Assembly (NCBI GenBank): GCA_964017145.1 | Contig: OZ024852.1 | Coordinates: forward strand, 1,799,945-1,863,944 | Reading direction: 5' to 3' | DNA length: 64,000 nt | Origin: Agrocybe praecox | Lineage: Eukaryota; Basidiomycota; Agaricomycetes; Agaricales; Agrocybaceae | In this document: piece after piece, positions 22,110-31,516 of the stretch | How the letters are laid out: every line of letters begins with the position of its first letter | Numbering within the stretch: position 1 is the stretch's first letter | The notes under the pieces: model-generated | What the model saw: the letters and a program-made list of their open reading frames with translations, nothing else | Databases searched by the model: none | What the model was told of the DNA's origin: nothing | Program-made: the position numbers and the translations under genes

Positions 22110-23718
22110 TTGTATTCTTACGGAATTCGTCTTTGTTTATTTTGCTGTGATGTGCTTTACCTTGTTCGTTTCTCTCAACTTATCCCGTAATTGCCTTCCT
22201 GCCGACCTATAGCACTCGTACCGTCTTCTGCTCAATGCAATTTCTAAACACCCTGTAATATCCTCCATTCTTGCTGTCGTCATCGAGATCCAAGGCTTTT
22301 TTTTCTGTCGCCAACCCTGTGGCTATTATGTTTACGATGTATGTATTTGACGGACTCTATCACAAAAGTTAAAGTTGCTCACTATTCTTCAGTATACCCT
22401 ATGACATTATCTAGTTATACTCTAATACATTCCGCTCTCAAACAACTCAATTGCCAGAACTTATGTGCGCGCTGCTAAACCATAACGGACATCGCCTGAT
22501 ATTGGCCCCAAAAATTCGCCTTGCACTGAAGTCATTTCATCGTCATAAAAAAAAAACGGCCAGGCACCTTTCGTCAAATGCCGTCGAGGGCGTGAATTGA
22601 ATAATTATCCCACTGCAAGGGTCGTTTCAATTTGTTAGTGCAATCCTGAATGTTTGGTTGCCTGAGTGTCAGGCTGTCAGCTAGCTGACACAGATAACGG
22701 ATGGCGACAAATTCCATTCCGAAGTTCATATTATTTGCTTACGTTATGTGCTCACGAAGTCGAACGGCGGTCACTTGAAGAATGACCGTACTTATGTTTC
22801 AGAGAAAGTTCGACCTGAACTCCTAGATTTCAAACCCACTGAGGCGGGAGCAAATCAATGCAAAGACAATACTTTAATTTGTAACACTTGTAAGTGTTTA
22901 CAACTTTCCTTGAACAGTGGAAGATGCTTGAGTCCCAGGTAATACGGCTTTCTCCGTAATATCTCTTACGAGCGCTAGGCAGGAATACGTGATATTTTTA
23001 GATCAAAAAGTGGTGAAGCGCGGAAGCGACTCGGACTTCGAACAAGGTGAGAAACATAGGAAAACATACCATTGACCATAACGTGCGGCGGCTATCGACG
23101 CGCCTAATCCGCCGCCGAGAGAAGACCAAGTTCGCGTGTAAGTATGTATATATGTAAACGTAAAATAAGTCCGCCAACTCTGGGCCAAACTTGATTTTTA
23201 TTCGGATTACACCGACGGTCTACCCTGTTTTGAATTAGGGTGATCCATTGCGGGGGCATTGGCCCTCGCCTCCGAAGTCCTGGTTTAATGTTATTCTTGG
23301 TCGTGCGATTTGGGGATTGTCGGCCTTCATCGAACTTTCGAAAGGAAGACGATCGCTTGCAGGTCATGATGTGCTGGCACGATCGCTTTGCTGCCAGCGA
23401 GTGCCTGCGAAGCTCAAAAAAAGCATGAGTACAATTTCTAGCGCTGAGAAAGCCAAACACACGTCTAGTACTTTCTTGGATATTTTATGCCATTTAATTA
23501 TACAAGATTTTCGTTAGCGTCGACTTAGCGTGGCAAGCGAGATAAATACTAATAGATGGTGTTGGTACAATGGTATATTTTGGGTTTCTTTTCGTGGCGA
23601 TGGTACAAGTGTTTAAATAAAGTACAAATGGATAAACGTCCAATCCAAAAAAGTAAGAAAAGTAGAAAGTCCTTGGAACCGATTGGGAGCCGAATATGTT
23701 ATAATACATAAAATTAAA
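22110..23718. other. Intergenic 1.6 kb, no gene seen
   Basis: This contains a 10-A run near 22548, a perfect 16-bp palindrome at 22675-22690, and several open frames (22748-22942; 23104-23460 minus) without recognisable content. The right end is the 3' flank of the next F-box gene. Confidence 0.4.
22675..22690. repeat. 16-bp perfect palindrome
   Basis: TGTCAGCTAGCTGACA is its own reverse complement. It follows a further TGTCAGGC, so half-sites TGTCAG recur 3 bp apart. It could be a dimeric factor site or chance. Confidence 0.6.
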
Positions 23719-25197
23719 TTACATCTGAAGGCGAGAAAGGGAACTGGAATCGCGGTCGAAAATGAAGCCACCACCGGCGGTAAGGTCGATCGAGCATCGG
23801 CGCGATGACGAATCGTGGAAGGAGAAGATCGGTGACAGCAGAGAGTCGGCGTCATCGAGTTGCTGAGAAATAGAGCCAAGGTTGCCGAATTGCGTGTCTA
23901 TAGGAACAAGAACGGTCTTCAACGCGCTCTTCAAGTTCGCTACAGGTTGCGTTCGGGCAGAGATGAGGCTGTAGAGCATATCTTCTTCAACGACCGGTAT
24001 CATACTGATGGTCTGCAACTTCGGCCACACACTGGTCGCGTGCATGGCGCGAGATGATTCGCGGACAAACTCTTCGTCAACACCGAGCAATGAAAAATGA
24101 TCGATGGTGGGGAATACGCGAGAGAGCTGGTTAAATGAGCCATTGTCCACGAATGACGATTTGCCTTTGAGCGTGAGGTTACTGATAGAAGGGAAATTGT
24201 CGCAGATTTTTTCCTCTTGGAAAGATTGAGGAAGATCATGCGCAGTGAGGTCGTACAACGTAAGGGTTTTCATGACAGGAGCAGAAATAGAAAGCAGGGG
24301 AACGAAAACAGGGCAACGACGATCAGAAACTTTGAGAGATTGCAAAGAGGGAAGTTGAATGGTGTCTTCGGCCAAGGGGTATAAAGGCCATCCTTCGACA
24401 ACGCGTTTGCGAAGGGTGAGGTCTTGTAGCTTGACCATCGTATTCATGATTCCTTGAAAGATATGGAAGGGTATAGGGTTATTTGAAGTCAAATGGAGTT
24501 GAGTTATTTGAGGAAGCAAGGTCGTAAAGCGATGGAGTGAAATTCCGGCGAGTCGTAATGATGTCAGGGAGGGTAGTCCATCTTTGAATAACGGGGTCGT
24601 TTCAGGCAAATGCGTTGTGCAAGTAAGTTGAAGCTCTTCCATGAGTGGGGCATTTAGGTCATTCAAGCTTTCTAGAACTGTCGTCGCATCGTCGGGACCT
24701 AATTGAATGTTCAAACAGCGCCATTGTGATGCATGCGAGTGAACGAGTTTCCAGCTATCGAGGGCTTGTTCGCGCTCTGTGGAATTAAAGCCGTCGCATT
24801 GAAGGTCAACCTCTAGGTCGAGAGGAAGACGTTGGGCGCGTTCTAAATAGGTAGAAACGATGGTGGATGGAATAACCGACGTAATAGCTAACTTGGTCCA
24901 TAAACTCGGAAGGCCAACGGCTACTGACTTCCAATAGCGGCAGACTTGCGTCAGCAAAAGCTCGGGAAGGGATAAGGGTTCGTCTGCATTGCGTGCTGTA
25001 TGACAGTATTCTTCAAAGATGATCATGAGGAGTTCGATAGGGATGGTGTCGATAGGGCGAGGACAAGGCTCAGCGCATTTTGCCTTCGCGAGAGTGGTAA
25101 ACCGGGTATAAGAAGGCATGCTGGTCCTTGACGAAGAAGGCTGTAATGAAATAGCTTTAGATTGCCAATGGAATGAAGAAAAGGGACAAGGGCACAT
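23719..25197 (-). CDS. F-box protein, intronless (492 aa)
   Basis: A single open frame from ATG 25197. A second ATG (MPSYTRFTTLAK, about 26 codons on) is an equally good start, since the first residues are unusual (MCPCPFSSF). The F-box at about residues 49-100 reads IDTIPIELLMIIFEEYCH, then LLLTQVCRYWKSVAVGLPSL followed by W, the form common in Agaricomycete F-box families (PxELLxxIF ... VCxxWxxVAxxxPxLW). The rest is LRR-like (LPSLTSLRLAGISL, LPQITQLHLTSNN, FPSISNLTLKGKS). It is a probable SCF adaptor of unknown substrate. Confidence 0.88.
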   Translation of the reverse strand: MCPCPFSSFHWQSKAISLQPSSSRTSMPSYTRFTTLAKAKCAEPCPRPIDTIPIELLMIIFEEYCHTARNADEPLSLPELLLTQVCRYWKSVAVGLPSLWTKLAITSVIPSTIVSTYLERAQRLPLDLEVDLQCDGFNSTEREQALDSWKLVHSHASQWRCLNIQLGPDDATTVLESLNDLNAPLMEELQLTCTTHLPETTPLFKDGLPSLTSLRLAGISLHRFTTLLPQITQLHLTSNNPIPFHIFQGIMNTMVKLQDLTLRKRVVEGWPLYPLAEDTIQLPSLQSLKVSDRRCPVFVPLLSISAPVMKTLTLYDLTAHDLPQSFQEEKICDNFPSISNLTLKGKSSFVDNGSFNQLSRVFPTIDHFSLLGVDEEFVRESSRAMHATSVWPKLQTISMIPVVEEDMLYSLISARTQPVANLKSALKTVLVPIDTQFGNLGSISQQLDDADSLLSPIFSFHDSSSRRCSIDLTAGGGFIFDRDSSSLSRLQM

Positions 25198-26379
25198 ACG
25201 CAGTGGGCGGGGGATGGTGGGGATGGGGAATGTACCTTCGTTAGGTTGTCATATTTATGCAAAACGCATACGAAAAAGAAAGCCCCAGTGATAACCGTGA
25301 CTTGGACAGCTAGTAATAGAATAAACGTGGCGAACACTAGAAGGCGAAGAAGTTTCCATCCGTTTTTGGAATATGGGAACCAGCGATTTGGCAGAACGCA
25401 GAAGCGAAAGCTGTATAGAAATCCAGTTGTTGATCTCACAGTCGTTTGGGGGTGTTTGACGGTTACGAAAGCGGCTAAGTGTCGCACCCTGGATATGTAT
25501 ATCGTTGTGTGGGTGACTGTGCTAAGTCCATACGCGCACCGAAAGATGATTATGGAATGATTTCGCTTGCACAGTGACAATAAAGCTATACCCAGTATGC
25601 TAGTAACTAATTGTCTGTGAGCGTAAACACACCGAAATCTTTCACACAATTACCAAAGCAAAAAAGAAAGACTCAGAGTGAGGTTTGTACATAATCGGCG
25701 GAAACATTCACCGGTTGAAATGTGCCTTTGTGGGTGTTTGATGGACGCTCCCGCAGAACCCAGATATAGTTCAGTAAGAAACCAAGCGCTCATATATCAT
25801 CACATGGCTAGTCCAAGTTGGCCTCATAACTTTCCACAGGTCGTGATGGTGTCGTAACTCGTTAATTACGGTTACGATCCCGCGCCCTGATTGCGTTATC
25901 GAAGCGGCCTCGACCGCAATCCCCCGCGATACACTTGAAAGTCCACCATGGACATACATGGCTAGATAGGACGTCTAAAGAGACGAATATTTTTCCCCGT
26001 TTGATTTTAGCGCCGGAAAAAGACCTGATTCTACCCTGGCTTGCCTGAATTTGATGACGCAGATAGACGAGGTGAAACTCTTCTACCATTAGACTGCGGT
26101 CAGCTGAGGTACATGGCAACCCTTTGAGCTAGTCAGCGTAACCTTTAAGCAATAATATTTAGTGGGAGTTAGGCCCAAAGCTGTGTGATCACGCCTAGAG
26201 GGCTTGTTGGTTTTGATCAACTTGAAGGTTAGGTCACATTACTTGTGATTACACTGGTCTATTACACAGGTTGAGGTGACTGCGGGGCCGCGCTAAGGCT
26301 ATGCCGCTGCGCGGAAACGACTTCATATCTTCTCGACCGCCTTTCTTTCTCTGTTTTGTATACCCTTCCTGACCTTACT
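25198..26379. other. Intergenic 1.2 kb between divergent genes
   Basis: The promoter sides of the F-box gene and the next gene. A 208-codon open frame (25023-25649, minus) overlaps the F-box gene in another frame and has no family features. CT-rich sequence ends just before the ATG at 26380. Confidence 0.4.
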
Positions 26380-27743
26380 ATGAGCTTGGACCAAAACTTA
26401 TTCACCCTTCACTTTACCCCACATACCGATAATGTCAATGTGATTGACTTGGTCGATCCCTCTGGGACCATTCATTATCGAAAACAGCGAATATCATGTC
26501 CGGAATACAAAATTGAGATCTATGGCGCGTATCTGTATCTAGTGGAGACTCGCATACTTACAATGCAAAATTCAGATCCTATGTCAGAATCGTTACTTGC
26601 AAGCGCCACTGCTCCATCGCCAGTCAGTAAACTCAAGACGTTGGAATTATACAATCCCACTTCAGTTGTAGAACTGAAATATACAGGATCGTTATCTTTT
26701 CGGTGGGCATTTAAATGGGAAGAGTACGTCTGAATACCATATCATACAGGTTTGCGATCTCATCTCAATTATCAGTCATGGTTTCGAGTGGAAGCGAGAA
26801 GAATGTTTTATGATTCGCAAACCAGATCCACCGGTGATTGTGGCTGTCACGAAAGAAATGCCGGGGCGTCTGAAGACCCAGTCTGTTCAGATCTTGGACT
26901 ACAATCTCAATCGGTAAGTGCGATATATGCGATTGTTATATTGCATCAGCCCTCAAATGAATATAGATTCGATATCGACGACCGTAAAGGTCTGGAAATC
27001 GTCATTTTGACGGCTTTGCTGACCTTTCAAGATGCCAACGAAGCTTATCATAACCCTGCCGTTGGAGCCAGTCCCCAAAGCAATAATACGATTCTACGCT
27101 CATCTCCCGTTATTCTTTCACCTCCTGTCGCGACCGAAACTGCTGCTCTGCCTCCGCCTCCGCCGCCCAAACCAGCTCCAAAGACTGGGATAGATAGGAT
27201 CGCAGAATTACAAGCTATCCAAGGAGAATATAACGAGATTGTCATCGGAGATGAAGGCGAGGTACGCGATTACGGCCAGTATTGCAGCAATCTGTTACAG
27301 GTAAGCTTTGCTTTTATTATTATTGGACTCTTCCTGAACATAACCCTCAGGACGATGCTATGCTTTTCATCACGGTAAAATGTTCTGAAGCGGAATATGT
27401 GCCTAAAGTCTTGCAAATAGTAGAAGAAACAAAACGAATACGACATAAAGCCGGTGAAATAAATTCCATGACATATACTCGCTGAAACCAATTAAAGATG
27501 GCCATTCTAGGATTGACAGACGACGAAGAACTTCACCAATATGTTCTATATGACATACAAGAAGCGAAAAAAGGCCCTCGGAGGATAAACCTGGACGATC
27601 AACCAAAGAATAAATATGAACCTCCAAAGGACCTTACAGTTCATCTCAGTAAAATTTCTATGCCCGAATTACAGCCCAAGGGTCATGTGAAAGATAAACC
27701 CACTAAGGATGCAAAGAAAAAAGAGGATAAAAAGGGTCGGTAA
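26380..27743 (+). CDS. Conserved basidiomycete protein of unknown function
   Basis: At least five exons. The open frame upstream begins with TTG, so ATG 26380 is used (MSLDQNLFTLHF). Exon 1 ends at 26723. Later junctions join LNR to FDIDDRKG, LLQ to DDAMLF, and RHKA to DDEELHQYVLYDIQ, the last using the CAG before 27520. The N-terminal half has alternating strands (YRKQRISCPEYKIEIYG, SKLKTLELYNPTSVVELKY, SLSFRWAFKWE) and continues KREECFMIRKPDPPVIVAVT, which resembles a Tubby/LURP-type beta-barrel. That is only an impression. LEIVILTALLTFQDANEAYH follows. The linker is Pro-rich (PPPPPPKPAP), and the C-terminus is Lys-rich. From memory it is conserved in Agaricomycetes with no known role. Confidence 0.75.
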
Positions 27744-27781
27744 TGAACGTATGTTGGTCCAGCATTTAATTAAACGACTTT

Positions 27782-28312
27782 ATGTCCTATCCCCAAGGTT
27801 CAGCTCCCCCAATTATAACTTCAAATTCTTCTCCGGCTTCTTCTAATATTCCTGCTACTGCCCCATCAACAACATCTAAACCTTCTGGGAACAAGCTCCA
27901 AAGGCCTCAAAGAGCTTCGTCGCCTAATCAGCGTGGCAATCTTCATCCAACACCCATGAATCCAAACCAATCCTCCCCTATGTCGTCCACGGCTAGTCCT
28001 TACAATTCCTCATCAAGTCCTGCGGCACCATCCTTTCCCATGCCGTATGGGGGTGGTGGCCCTCCTGTAAGTTCGTATGGTGCTCATGCTCGTCACTCTA
28101 GTGTTACCTCTGGCGCACCTGCATTATCAGGACAAAACAATTATAATTGGACAGGTAACTCAACAGGATCACCAATTCACCAACCCCAACCTGTCCTTGC
28201 TGCTCAGGCACCCCCGACCTCGAAGCCCCTTAGTCCCGGTGCCTCAGTCGCACAGGGCGCCTCAACAGTTGTTCAAGGGCTAATGGACAGGTTATTGACT
28301 CATCGTCGGTGA
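27782..28312 (+). CDS. Ser/Pro-rich ORF (176 aa), disordered
   Basis: A clean ATG frame starts only 38 bp after the stop of the preceding gene on the same strand. Composition is Ser, Pro, Ala, Asn and Gly rich (PYGGGGPPVSSYG) with a short helical end (ASTVVQGLMDRLLTHRR). No domain is seen. It could be a separate small gene, or a distal exon of the upstream gene, but no splice joins the two in frame with the sites I can see. Expression evidence is needed to decide. Confidence 0.45.
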   Translation: MSYPQGSAPPIITSNSSPASSNIPATAPSTTSKPSGNKLQRPQRASSPNQRGNLHPTPMNPNQSSPMSSTASPYNSSSSPAAPSFPMPYGGGGPPVSSYGAHARHSSVTSGAPALSGQNNYNWTGNSTGSPIHQPQPVLAAQAPPTSKPLSPGASVAQGASTVVQGLMDRLLTHRR

Positions 28313-29878
28313 ATAAAGAATATCTAATAGAATAACAGCGGGACGATCGTACACTACATTTTATATAAAACGTATTAGCCCTCGACTATTTCATGCTTTA
28401 CGCTTGAGTCTCGCAACATTAGCAACCCAAAGATAACATATAAATGTGTGTCTGTGGACCATGGACCTGCGGCGGTGTTATTTGTTTGTTAACGCGACGC
28501 GTTTGTTTGGCTCATTGATAATTCAATCCTATCGAACTTATCTCCTGAAACCCAACGCGAACGACTCAACGACAACATCTCGTGGAACCTTCTCCCGTGC
28601 TTCTTCTCTCTAACACTCCATATCAAGGCTCCTCAGCAGTGTTATCTCGAGCCTTGGATGTACCTACCGCCGTACACGTCATTCTGCCCTTGTTTTTAAT
28701 CCTGCCGGAATCCTCTTGGACACTTGCCAAGTTGCCCTGACCTTGGAATCTCCTCAACGCACAGTCATAGCCGGTCCTCAATGGGTGCTGGAAAGCGCTC
28801 GCACGCAGAATGCGACGGAAAGATGTTGAAATTCATGTAAATACTTCGCCCTCGGAGACTCCTGTTCAAGTGTTCAGTCTATGGAAACCCGAGCTCAACC
28901 TTCACGCGCTTCTGCATAGAACTATCCGAGTCCTTGCTACAGACACTCCGGAATGTACTTTTGGTATCCTACGCCCGCCGATAATTTCACACCCTTACGT
29001 ATCAATGAAAATAAAACGGAGGACAGTGGTATGTAATGGTCACTTATGGCATCCTGTATAGGGGTATAGGATTGCCCTTTACGCCGTTGTCCCATCGTCG
29101 TTGGAACATTCATCTTCTGCTATCGTGCGTTATCAAGCCAAACAAACGCGCAAATGCATGAAAGCAACCCTCCCTCTGCTATGTCAATACTTCCAGCGTC
29201 ATTTGTCCGTCCGCGGCTTTGTTTCGCGTAGTAAAAATAAATAATAAAAATGGGCGCTGGTGGTGCGCATATGTGAGTGGGTCTTCAATCATTTCAATCT
29301 ATTTCGCGAATTTTTCTAATAGATAGGAAATCAACTTTAGGGCATCTACCGATCCCCCAATTCATGCTCGGGCGCCGTGATACTCATTCGTAAACTGCGC
29401 AGGATTGAAATCCTGGTTCACGGAATATTACACATCGAAAATTCTAGTTCGTAAATATTCGTGAGATTTAAAAAGTCTCCTCGAAGCGGGCCATACTTCC
29501 GACTCGGAGTGAGTTTCCTTTTTTAATGGTTCCTAGGAGAAGTTCAATATAAACAGTGATCTCGTTGCAGGGCTTCGCTTGCGGGTGACTGGCGCTCATA
29601 CGCTCGCCAGGTCGCCGCGGTTTTTTTCCGTGGGAGATGCGTATACGTTGCCGATCGTGAGACGTTGCTTATGCTGGCTCAAACAATGAACTTGTCCCGT
29701 CGGCATTTTGCAAACGTAACTGCGGGCTAGAATTGTGATGTGCAACGCAGGACACAAAAGGCCTCTAGGAAGGTCATCTGAGAGATGAAGCACCGAAGAC
29801 CTGCGAGGTTGCTACGAGGGCAACTCTGTAATGTAAGTTGAAACCAGCTCCGAGAGAAACTATGTGAAATGGAAGTTC
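28313..29878. other. Gene-poor stretch
   Basis: No convincing gene. A segment about 28560-29060 has coding-like composition (in one frame, LTLESPQRTVIAGPQWVLES) but is broken by stops and has no family I know. An imperfect inverted repeat of about 10 bp (CACGGAATATT with AAATATTCGTG, about 29416-29464) lies further on. A 7-T run interrupts a GC-rich block near 29624. Confidence 0.4.
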
Positions 29879-30348
29879 ATGTTTATGGCATTAACGTCAA
29901 ACTCGATTTTTTGTCTTGTCGCCACCTTTTTCTTTCTTTTTTCCCACTGTGCGACTGCGTCCAACGCCGTCTCGTCGGTGAAATGTGTATGTACATATGC
30001 ACAATTGCCGCAACCTTACATAACTCAATTTCTTTTACGCTCTTCTGTCAAATTCAGTCCCGCGTTTCATAGCGTGCTAACTAACATTGTTCGTTTCTTT
30101 TCTATCAGGTTACATTCCATGTTGCTATGTTTGCTCGCGCACACGGCGACCTCTTTCTCTTGATCGCTCTATGTTCTCTGATCCTCTTCAAGAATGAAAC
30201 AGTAGTCCGCTGTACATGTAACAAATTGAAGGCCGTACAAGGAAATCGCAGTGTTCGGATTGTTCCTGCGCCCCTAATTCTGGTTTCTCACACGGCTCGT
30301 GAAGGGAAACTTCAACTGCCCAGTGACAGTTTCTGCTGCTTCTTATGA
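29879..30348 (+). CDS. Candidate two-exon small membrane or secreted protein
   Basis: Exon 1 is 29879-29986 (36 codons). It begins MFMALTSNS and has a hydrophobic run FCLVATFFFLF followed by SHCATASNA, like a signal peptide with an Ala-x-Ala site. The intron has canonical GTATGT, a CTAAC branch site (about 30076-30082) and TATCAG. Exon 2 is 30109-30348 (79 codons plus stop), with a second hydrophobic run LFLLIALCSLILF and CTCNK. Phases agree, for 115 aa. The good intron signals favour a transcribed gene; the protein is unrecognised and the second hydrophobic stretch argues against simple secretion. Confidence 0.3.
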
Positions 30349-31243
30349 TCAAAAAAATCCTCCCTGGCCCTCCTCATCGTGTTTCGTCCGTACTAGGGTT
30401 CAAGAGGCAGTGAATAGCCAGGCACATTTCTAATTGTGGGTCTACTAGTGTTAGCATTTCTACCTGGATCTAGTCAAATGCTGAATATAGATGTATGTGT
30501 AACGGTGTAACCACATCTACTTTTAATGCTGTAAATTTAAACACCACCCTTCTTAGTGCAAATCAACGACACGAAAGTACATAAAGCGGCTCGAGGAAGA
30601 AGTGCGGACGTTTTGACGAGCTAGAAGTCGAACGGGGAGTGTTTTGTGGCGTTGAACCGTCTGCTGGCATCTATATTTTTACATGGGGACCGGTTGTGGC
30701 TATGGTTCGTGAGTTTCTTCTTTCCCAGCAAATGTTAAGAATAACGAAAATATGTTGCAGATGCAGTGCTCACGCTCTCATCGTGATGCCACCCCAGCCT
30801 TCGATGATGAACCATGCGTATTAGGATCACTCGCCCTCATCAAAAGTTGTAGAATAAACAAACTAGTCTTTAGAAGTAAGTAAAAACTGGTTATTTTTTG
30901 TCATACGTTCTGTATTAATGCCTTCACGATGTTGAACAGATGGCAGTAAGTATTACGACTGTATCCAAGTATCGTCGATGTGATCGTGATGGATTATCTC
31001 ATGATCGTCAGCTGTTATCCAGCTGTAATAATTGGATGCAGAATCAAAATCATCAGAAAAGAAGTGAACCTTTGACAGTTATGTCTGTGTCAAAGTCTTT
31101 CCGAACTTTTCTTTTGACAAGAAAGACATAATGGGAATAGACTCTTGTCAAAACCCTCTTTTCGATGCCACTTGGGGGACTACATTGATGAACCTACACA
31201 TTTCGGTTCAGCGTGCGGGGTGGGTGATTGGACCAATGTAGTA
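30349..31243. other. Gene-poor stretch
   Basis: A spliceable-looking segment (donor GTGAGT near 30709, acceptor TTGCAG near 30761) has no upstream ATG in a usable frame. Several short inverted words (GATCGTGATGG...CATGATCGTC near 30980) are present. Nothing is called. Confidence 0.35.
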
Positions 31244-31516
31244 TTAAAACATGCGTAATGTATCATGAACTTCATCTAACGATATTCTCACTCTCATTTT
31301 TAACAATGGAAAATCGAATTGCCTACCTTCGGCCGCGAGGTCGCATTTTGCTCGCGCATAATCGGCGAGCAAGAGATAAGGTTCAAACTTGTGTTTAAAT
31401 TTTCTGCTTTCTTGTTCATGTTCAATCGTAAAGGCCGTCAGTCTGTCATGCAAACTCGTTCCCAGTGAGTTGTTTGCTCCTGAACATCGAGAATACCTCG
31501 CTTCCAGAAATGACAT
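31244..31516 (-). CDS. Hypothetical small ORF (90 aa or spliced 73 aa)
   Basis: The ATG frame at 31516 has coding-like composition (FTIEHEQESRKFKHKFEPYL, LLADYARAKCDLAAEG). A 51-nt in-frame segment (GTAGGC to TTAG) could be an intron or be read through; both versions end DEVHDTLRMF. No family is recognised. It may be a fragment of a larger decayed gene. Confidence 0.3.
   Translation of the reverse strand: MSFLEARYSRCSGANNSLGTSLHDRLTAFTIEHEQESRKFKHKFEPYLLLADYARAKCDLAAEGRQFDFPLLKMRVRISLDEVHDTLRMF

Noticed and set aside
25023..25649. 208-codon minus-strand frame
   Set aside because: Overlaps the F-box gene's N-terminus in another frame; no family features.
27720..27830. Splice joining the 26.4-27.7 kb gene to the Ser/Pro-rich ORF
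   Set aside because: The donor at 27740 (GTAATG) gives phase 2, while the acceptors before 27800 lead to early stops or the wrong frame.
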